The notes under the pieces were generated by a model that was not told the DNA's origin, made no database searches, and saw only the letters and a list, made by a program, of their open reading frames with translations. DNA of 58,077 nt from Ignatzschineria sp. (GTDB lineage Bacteria; Pseudomonadota; Gammaproteobacteria; Cardiobacteriales; Wohlfahrtiimonadaceae), in NCBI GenBank assembly GCA_030151245.1, contig JASLEF010000016.1, positions 1 to 58,077 of the forward strand, in the 5' to 3' direction. Below, piece by piece: positions 52,837 to 58,077 of this stretch (the first letter of the stretch is position 1; every line of letters begins with the position of its first letter). A program made the position numbers and the translations under genes.

Positions 52837-54978
52837 CTACTCGTTAGGATTAGATCCCACTTCGTAGTCTGAACGCATCTCATAGTTTTGAATAAAGTAA
52901 TGGTGACTTGTATATTGGTCCACAATATCGTTCATAATATTCTCTTTCGTATACCCCATAATGTCATACCCCTTACTACCGTCATCTAGATAAACTTCAG
53001 CACGGAAATATTTATGATCATCTTCTGCCGACTCCTCATCTAATAAGGTAAAGCTTGGCTTGAGATAATGTTTTGCTTTTACTCGATAAACAAAGTTTGC
53101 ATTATCCCCATGATCCACTTCTAAGCGAATATCACCATCCTCTTCCGTATTGATCACAACACTCAATCCTTGCTTTTCAAATTCTGCTTTTACATCTTCA
53201 AAAGCAGGAAGGACAACATGATCCATAAATTTCAGCACATTATCTCGGCGTGGATAGATCGTCACGTTACGAAGACGTTTCTGCCAGCCACCAGAATCTC
53301 TGGTGCTAGGTTGAACATACATACTCGCTTTACTACGAATATCTGTTTTACCAAAGTCCATCCGAAGCGCTTTGAAGAGTCCGTAAATAGAGACTAAAAT
53401 CACAACACTAAATGGCAAGGCTGTCATGGTTGACGCTGCTTGTAACGTGCCTAAACCACCATTGAGCAACAGCACGATAGCGATTAAACCCGTAATAGAT
53501 CCCCAGTAAATCCGCTGCCATAAAGGCGTTACTTCAATCTCTTTTTTACTAGAGAGCATATCCATCACCAATGCACCTGAGTCCGCACTAGTTACAAAGA
53601 ATACCCCAACCATCATGACTGCAATAAATGAGATAATGCTTCGGATCCACTCTGCAGGAATAATGGATTGAATGGACTCAGCAACAGGAAAGGCATTAAT
53701 AAATGCAAATAATGCTTTTGAGCTACCATCAGGTCCTAATAGAGTCTCTTTCAGCTCTATCACACCATCATTAGCGATTAAATCAATGGCCGAGTTACCA
53801 AAGGTCGTCATCCAGAAAAAGGTAAAACCTGCTGGAATTAATAGTACGCCTCCCACAAAGTTACGGATGGTACGACCACGTGAAATCTTCGCAATAAACA
53901 TCCCCACAAATGGTGACCATGCAATCCACCACCCCCAATATGCAATCGTCCAGCCCCCAAGCCAACCTTCAATCTTCTCTTTCTCTGTCGCAGATGCGGC
54001 GGCTTCATAGCTGTAGGTATTAAAGGTACTATCAAAAATACTGGAGAAATATTGTCCAATATTTTGCATTAAAGCTTGTAATAAAAAGAGAACCTTTCCC
54101 CCAAAGAGGAAGACAAACAGTACTAATGCAAAAGCTAAGATCAGATTGACTTCAGAAAGAATTTTAATCCCCTTATCCAATCCCATGCTCACAGAAAGTG
54201 TTGCACATGCTGTCGTAATGATAATTAAGATAATCTGCGTTGTTGATGCGACAGGAATAGAGGGAAACAGAACATTTAATCCTGTATTAATCTGCATGAC
54301 CCCAAATCCTAAAGTTGTCGCGACACCAAAGACCGTTCCAATAACCGCAAAAGTATCAATTGCATCTCCCCAACGACCATAGATATGATCCCCAATCATA
54401 GGATAAAGGGCTGAACGCACTGCTAAAGGCAGATTCATTCTAAAACTAAAATATGCCAAAATCAGCCCAACAATTCCATAGATTGCCCAGGCATGAATCC
54501 CCCAGTGGAAGAAGGTGATATTCATTGCAGCCTTCGCAGCCTCAATCGTTTCAGGCTCACCAATCGGAGGTGCCAGATAATGTAAGAGCGGCTCTGCCAC
54601 CCCGAAGAACATAATACCGATCCCCATTCCCGTAGAAAAGAGCATCGCAAACCAGCTTCTATCGCTATAAGCTGGCTCTGAGTGGTCGGGTCCTAATTTA
54701 ATCGTGCCATACCGACTTAAGGCAATAAAAATAAACGCGATGAGAATAATCCCGACCGCAAGAAGGTAATACCAACCGAGATTTTCAGTAATCCAACTTA
54801 AAATGTTAGCGAAAAATTGAGGTGCGTCTGAATGCAAAATCGCAATCGCAATAATGCCAAAAATAATTACATTCGCACTAATGAAGACTGGGAGATGAAG
54901 CGCAGAAAACAGACCTTTTGTACTATCTTCCTTGGCCTCTTTTTCAGGCAAGTTCCCTTTAATGTTTGTTGCCACCAT
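52837..54978 (-). CDS. betT: BCCT-family choline/betaine transporter (BetT-like)
   Basis: A sodium- or proton-coupled transporter of the betaine-choline-carnitine family in the inner membrane. At 713 aa it has twelve membrane helices to about residue 530, and a long cytoplasmic C-terminal domain, which is the BetT type rather than the shorter betaine transporters. Signatures are GMGIGIMFFGVAEP near residue 115 and YWGWWIAWSPFVGMFIAKIS near 345, containing the family's tryptophan cluster. The ligand (choline versus betaine) is an inference. betA, betB and betI are not adjacent. The gap upstream has no clear BetI operator. Confidence 0.88.
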   Translation of the reverse strand: MVATNIKGNLPEKEAKEDSTKGLFSALHLPVFISANVIIFGIIAIAILHSDAPQFFANILSWITENLGWYYLLAVGIILIAFIFIALSRYGTIKLGPDHSEPAYSDRSWFAMLFSTGMGIGIMFFGVAEPLLHYLAPPIGEPETIEAAKAAMNITFFHWGIHAWAIYGIVGLILAYFSFRMNLPLAVRSALYPMIGDHIYGRWGDAIDTFAVIGTVFGVATTLGFGVMQINTGLNVLFPSIPVASTTQIILIIITTACATLSVSMGLDKGIKILSEVNLILAFALVLFVFLFGGKVLFLLQALMQNIGQYFSSIFDSTFNTYSYEAAASATEKEKIEGWLGGWTIAYWGWWIAWSPFVGMFIAKISRGRTIRNFVGGVLLIPAGFTFFWMTTFGNSAIDLIANDGVIELKETLLGPDGSSKALFAFINAFPVAESIQSIIPAEWIRSIISFIAVMMVGVFFVTSADSGALVMDMLSSKKEIEVTPLWQRIYWGSITGLIAIVLLLNGGLGTLQAASTMTALPFSVVILVSIYGLFKALRMDFGKTDIRSKASMYVQPSTRDSGGWQKRLRNVTIYPRRDNVLKFMDHVVLPAFEDVKAEFEKQGLSVVINTEEDGDIRLEVDHGDNANFVYRVKAKHYLKPSFTLLDEESAEDDHKYFRAEVYLDDGSKGYDIMGYTKENIMNDIVDQYTSHHYFIQNYEMRSDYEVGSNPNE

Positions 54979-55792
54979 AAATAAACATCATCCTTCCTCT
55001 GCTACAACAGCAAGAGATAATTTTGCTAGAAACCCCATGTTTCTAGTTCTTTTCTATTCGTCATTTAAAAATACACCGCAAAATAGTACCACAATATCAA
55101 TCATCTCTCATGTTTAGGGCTCAAAAACATGTAAATTATGATTGTTTTTTGTACAGAAAAAAGATCAGTTCTGCGCTTCCCCCTCCCGAACTTTTGAGTC
55201 AATTAATGCCCGATACCACAACATCATTCATTTGCCTAAGTAAATCAATTTTAGGGCGATTTGAAGGATTTATTCTTTAGTCATTTAGGGGCTATTTTGC
55301 AATTTATTCTCTGATTATTTCCCTCCCACTTCTAAGTAGTTCTTATCAATGCTTTAATTTGTAATATTTATACAAACTCTTGACAGCATTTCCCGCTAAA
55401 ATAGACCCGCATCATTGCCTTCCCTCTCTAGGTTGTGACACAAATCATCAAAATGTCTCCGTGATATCTACTATGAATATATAACTTTTCTCTAAAAACA
55501 GGTTATTTAATAATATTAATTCAATATGATCCTCTTATTTATATTGTTTATCATTAACCCTCCTTCCCTTTTTAGCTAGCTGTTTCTAGCTTTTATCTTT
55601 ACCCATGTTCGAGGCTTACGATGTTGATAACATTTATGAACGGTAGGATTCGCTGGAGTTTGAATCTTTAATTTCCGGATACTCTTATAAACCCAGATAT
55701 ATGGCTGAGGTGAGTTTTACAAGCACTTATTATGGGAATACCTGCTGCGATGAAGCCCCTTAAAGCGAAATGACTATCCCCTCATTTCCCAT
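54979..55792. other. Gap between the BCCT gene and the purD terminator
   Basis: About 810 nt with no supportable gene. A TTGACA at 55380-55385 has no -10 at a good distance. AGCTAG/CTAGCT (55574-55579, 55586-55591) followed by TTTA looks like a weak plus-strand terminator; an unlisted small RNA between them is possible but speculative. Confidence 0.4.
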
Positions 55793-55818
55793 AAAAAAAG
55801 CTCCCAAATTTGGGAGCT
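55793..55818 (-). terminator. Terminator of purD
   Basis: AGCTCCCAAATTTGGGAGCT (55799-55818) is a perfect 20-nt palindrome; on the minus strand it runs into seven T. It lies about 110 nt after the purD stop. Confidence 0.88.
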
Positions 55819-55925
55819 CTCCTAACAATCTTTGTGAGCTATTATCTATAGATCTAATCGATGACTCACAGCTATTGCAAAACCTCATACAATATGATGA
55901 CTCATCGTTAGTAACCAACAAGAGA

Positions 55926-57188
55926 TTAACGCTTAAACTGCTTATGACCAATATCCGTACGGAAAAATGTGTGCGGTACAGCGAGATGCTGCATATTGGC
56001 ATAAGCTTTATCAAAGGCGGTTTTAAAATCATCAGCGATTGCGACATTTAATAAAATCCGCCCCCCATCGCTCACTAGGCGGTTGTCTAACTCTTTCACA
56101 CCAGCATAGAAAATTAATTCATCTTCATCATTAAAAGTCGGCGTATTTAAAGGATATCCTATCTGCGGCGCCTCAGGATAACCTTCTGATGCCAGAACAA
56201 CCCCAATCGCAAACTTTTTCGACCATTGAATCTCTGGCAATGTTTGATGAGTTAAGAAATTATAGATAATCTCAATAAAGTCTGTTTCTAATAAAGGCAA
56301 AATGATCTGCGCTTCAGGATCCCCAAAACGCGCATTAAATTCAATAACTTTAAAGCCCTCTTTGGTTAAAAAGAGTCCGCCATAGAGAAATCCGGTATAA
56401 GGCATTCCTTCCGCGGTTAAACCATCCACAATCGGCTGCATAATGGTTTTCACTGCCGTTTGAACTTCCGCACTTTCAGCATCAAAAATAGGTGCGTATG
56501 CGCCCATTCCCCCAGTATTCGGACCTTCATCATTATCATAAGCTCGCTTATGATCTTGCGCCATCACCATCGGGATAACCGTTCCTTCATGCACAAAACA
56601 CATCAAAGAGAACTCTTCGCCCTCAAGCATCTCTTCAATTAAGATGCAAGCGCCCGCTTCACCAAACTTATTGCCTTCGAGCATATCATCAATCGTCTCA
56701 AATGCTTCATCCAATGTTTCTGGAATAACCACCCCTTTTCCAGCAGCTAATCCATCTGCTTTAATCACAATGGGTAAGCCAATCTCATTCACATAAGCTT
56801 TCGCAGCAATACTCTCTGTAAAACTTTCAGAATGCGCTGTAGGGGCGCCATATTTCACCATCATCTGCTTCGAGAAATCTTTACTTCCTTCGATCTGTGC
56901 AGCGGCTTTGTCCGGTCCCCACACTAACAGTTGACGTTTTTTAAATTCATCAGCAACGCCGGAAACTAAACTGGCTTCAGGTCCAATAATTGTTAGTGTG
57001 ATACCTTCTCTTTCAGCAAAGTCCGCAAGAGCAATAGGATCTGTCTCAGAAATACCCACTAATGTTGCATCATTTTTCATGCCCGCATTACCTGGCGCGA
57101 CAAATACTTCTGAAACTAACGAACTTTTACGACTTTTCCACGCAAGCGCATGCTCACGTCCACCTTTACCAACAATTAAAACTTTCAT
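55926..57188 (-). CDS. purD: Phosphoribosylamine-glycine ligase
   Basis: PurD joins phosphoribosylamine with glycine using ATP (GAR synthetase), the second step of purine synthesis, in the cytoplasm. The 420-aa length fits. The start MKVLIVGKGGREHAL is the N-domain signature; LVWGPDKAAAQIEGSK, DGLAAGKGV near residue 149 and FNARFGDPEAQ near 290 are ATP-grasp landmarks. AGGAAGAG precedes the ATG. purH, its usual neighbour, is absent, so it is a single-gene unit. No PurR box or riboswitch was seen upstream. Confidence 0.97.
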   Translation of the reverse strand: MKVLIVGKGGREHALAWKSRKSSLVSEVFVAPGNAGMKNDATLVGISETDPIALADFAEREGITLTIIGPEASLVSGVADEFKKRQLLVWGPDKAAAQIEGSKDFSKQMMVKYGAPTAHSESFTESIAAKAYVNEIGLPIVIKADGLAAGKGVVIPETLDEAFETIDDMLEGNKFGEAGACILIEEMLEGEEFSLMCFVHEGTVIPMVMAQDHKRAYDNDEGPNTGGMGAYAPIFDAESAEVQTAVKTIMQPIVDGLTAEGMPYTGFLYGGLFLTKEGFKVIEFNARFGDPEAQIILPLLETDFIEIIYNFLTHQTLPEIQWSKKFAIGVVLASEGYPEAPQIGYPLNTPTFNDEDELIFYAGVKELDNRLVSDGGRILLNVAIADDFKTAFDKAYANMQHLAVPHTFFRTDIGHKQFKR

Positions 57189-57688
57189 CTATAATCTCTT
57201 CCTGATTCGATCATGAGTTTGGGAGGTCTATCTACACTGAGACAGCGATTTTATATCTGTAGAATGCGTCAAAGAGTATAGCACAGAAATGCCTGTGATA
57301 AATCCCTAACAGCAGGAAAGAACGGGGATAAAACGTCTTTCTAGAAAGATAAATATCAGAACGATTTCATGATGCATATCCTCTAACAATGTAGGATGTT
57401 CAATCTGTCGATAAGAAACAAAAATTAGAGACATTTAGTATTTACCTTGTATTGATAGCCCTAGAATAGGCATCATATGTTCCTTGACAAGATCTATCTC
57501 CAGCTCTTCTCCATCACTCTATTCTAGAGACTTCATAAGGTAGTATAAAACGGCTCTTTTTAATAAAAACTGCGCCATCTTTCTCCCCTTTATGCCCCTT
57601 GATTGACCAATAAGAGATCGAAATCCTTACCCAATTAGGGTACCATTGCCAGAAGATATTTTTCATTCATTCAAAAGAGATCAACAAA
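57189..57688. other. Gap between purD and the YqaE-like gene
   Basis: About 500 nt with divergent genes at both ends. I see no ORF worth reporting. A TTGACA on the plus strand at 57483 lacks a matching -10. Nothing else stands out. Confidence 0.4.
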
Positions 57689-57886
57689 ATGCGTTTATTC
57701 ATAGCTATTTTTTTACCATGGTTAGGATTTTTTACTATCGGACGCCCCCTTGCTGGTATTATCTGCTTAATCCTCCAGCTCACTTTAATAGGCTGGATTC
57801 CTGCAGCAATTTGGAGCGTCTACGCCCTATCACAATATTATACTGATAGAAAAATTGACGCTTTTAGACGCGAACAAAACCGTTAA
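57689..57886 (+). CDS. Pmp3/YqaE-family small membrane protein
   Basis: A 65-aa protein with two membrane helices (about residues 3-17 and 21-48). The hairpin with PLAGIICLILQLTLIGWIPAAIWSVYAL matches the Pmp3/YqaE pattern (LNxxLTLLGWIPGxxHAxY). These proteins are stress-linked membrane peptides of unknown mechanism in bacteria. The tail is basic and hydrophilic. A ribosome site is weak (AGAGA). A long hairpin follows the stop. Confidence 0.8.
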   Translation: MRLFIAIFLPWLGFFTIGRPLAGIICLILQLTLIGWIPAAIWSVYALSQYYTDRKIDAFRREQNR

Positions 57887-57905
57887 ACAATCTCTTAAAA
57901 TATCT

Positions 57906-57960
57906 AGCAGAATAACATTGAAGATTGAGAAGAACTCTCCATCAGATTATTCTGCTTTTA
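57906..57960 (+). terminator. Terminator after the YqaE-like gene
   Basis: AGCAGAATAA (57906-57915) pairs over 10 bp with TTATTCTGCT (57947-57956), enclosing a smaller GAGA/TCTC hairpin, followed by TTTA. The remaining 117 nt to the window end hold nothing recognisable. Confidence 0.68.
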
Positions 57961-58077
57961 TCTTGAGTCTTTATCTTAATAAGGCTCTATCTCCTAGCTT
58001 CTCTCCTCTCTCTTCTATTTCTTATCCTATTTTTTAATCATCGATAAATCATCTCTCCTCATTCCCCCAAAACATCC

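Noticed and set aside
55380..55591. Possible small RNA from a TTGACA at 55380 to a weak hairpin with TTTA at 55574-55591
   Set aside because: No -10 lies at 16-18 nt from the TTGACA (the TAAAAT is only 11 nt away), and the terminator is weak. Not called as a gene.

Overview
The window is chromosomal DNA from an AT-rich, Gram-negative gammaproteobacterium. The evidence is the content: ClpP-ClpX, RNase T, GshA, HrpA, SlyX, PepN, DsbD, IbaG-MurA and a TMAO reductase operon, all matching gammaproteobacterial families. The low GC and the Tor operon would suit an Ignatzschineria/Wohlfahrtiimonas-like lineage, but that is a guess from memory. No prophage, integrase, intact insertion sequence or CRISPR array was seen.

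Layout. 1-5.95 kb (minus strand): a truncated RelA/SpoT-domain alarmone synthetase, mnmA, prc and serC. 6.1-22.3 kb (plus strand): clpP-clpX-rnt-gshA, a TerC-family protein, a purine permease, a FUSC-family membrane protein, mraZ-murI, a small lipoprotein, then pepN-nitroreductase-ruvX (overlapping or abutting) and sstT. 22.3-31 kb (minus strand): a LysR regulator, a UbiC-like chorismate lyase, an Arg/Gly-tailed DEAD-box helicase with a long leader, hrpA and slyX. 31.1-37.6 kb: a gene-poor stretch holding four identical tRNA-Gly(GCC) genes on the minus strand. Each has its own promoter and terminator. Between them lie a TetR regulator, a class II glutamine amidotransferase, a DUF4326 protein and gltP, with long gaps that lack recognisable genes. 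37.8-46 kb: dsbD, ibaG-murA, an MscS-like protein, a membrane-anchored endonuclease I and a small heavy-metal-binding protein. 46-51.3 kb (minus strand): a torE-torC-torA-torD respiratory operon. 51.5-58 kb: a YeeZ-like dehydratase/epimerase, a BetT-type BCCT transporter, purD and a Pmp3/YqaE-type peptide.

How the genes work together. TorC (pentaheme cytochrome) passes quinol electrons to periplasmic TorA, whose molybdoenzyme precursor is handled by TorD; TorE is the small membrane partner. ClpX unfolds substrates for ClpP. MurI and MurA supply early peptidoglycan precursors. BetT, GltP, SstT and the purine permease are uptake systems. RNA handling is well represented (MnmA, RNase T, RuvX, two helicases and four tRNA-Gly genes).

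Most unusual points: (i) an mraZ gene outside any division cluster, whose protein looks more Bacteroidota-like than enterobacterial and which is paired with murI; (ii) the four tRNA-Gly cassettes, which fall into two sub-families by flanking sequence; (iii) several structured non-coding stretches (helicase leader, a nested hairpin upstream of the MscS-like gene, 11-nt phased CCTATAAT units). I found no clear new multi-gene defence or biosynthetic system.
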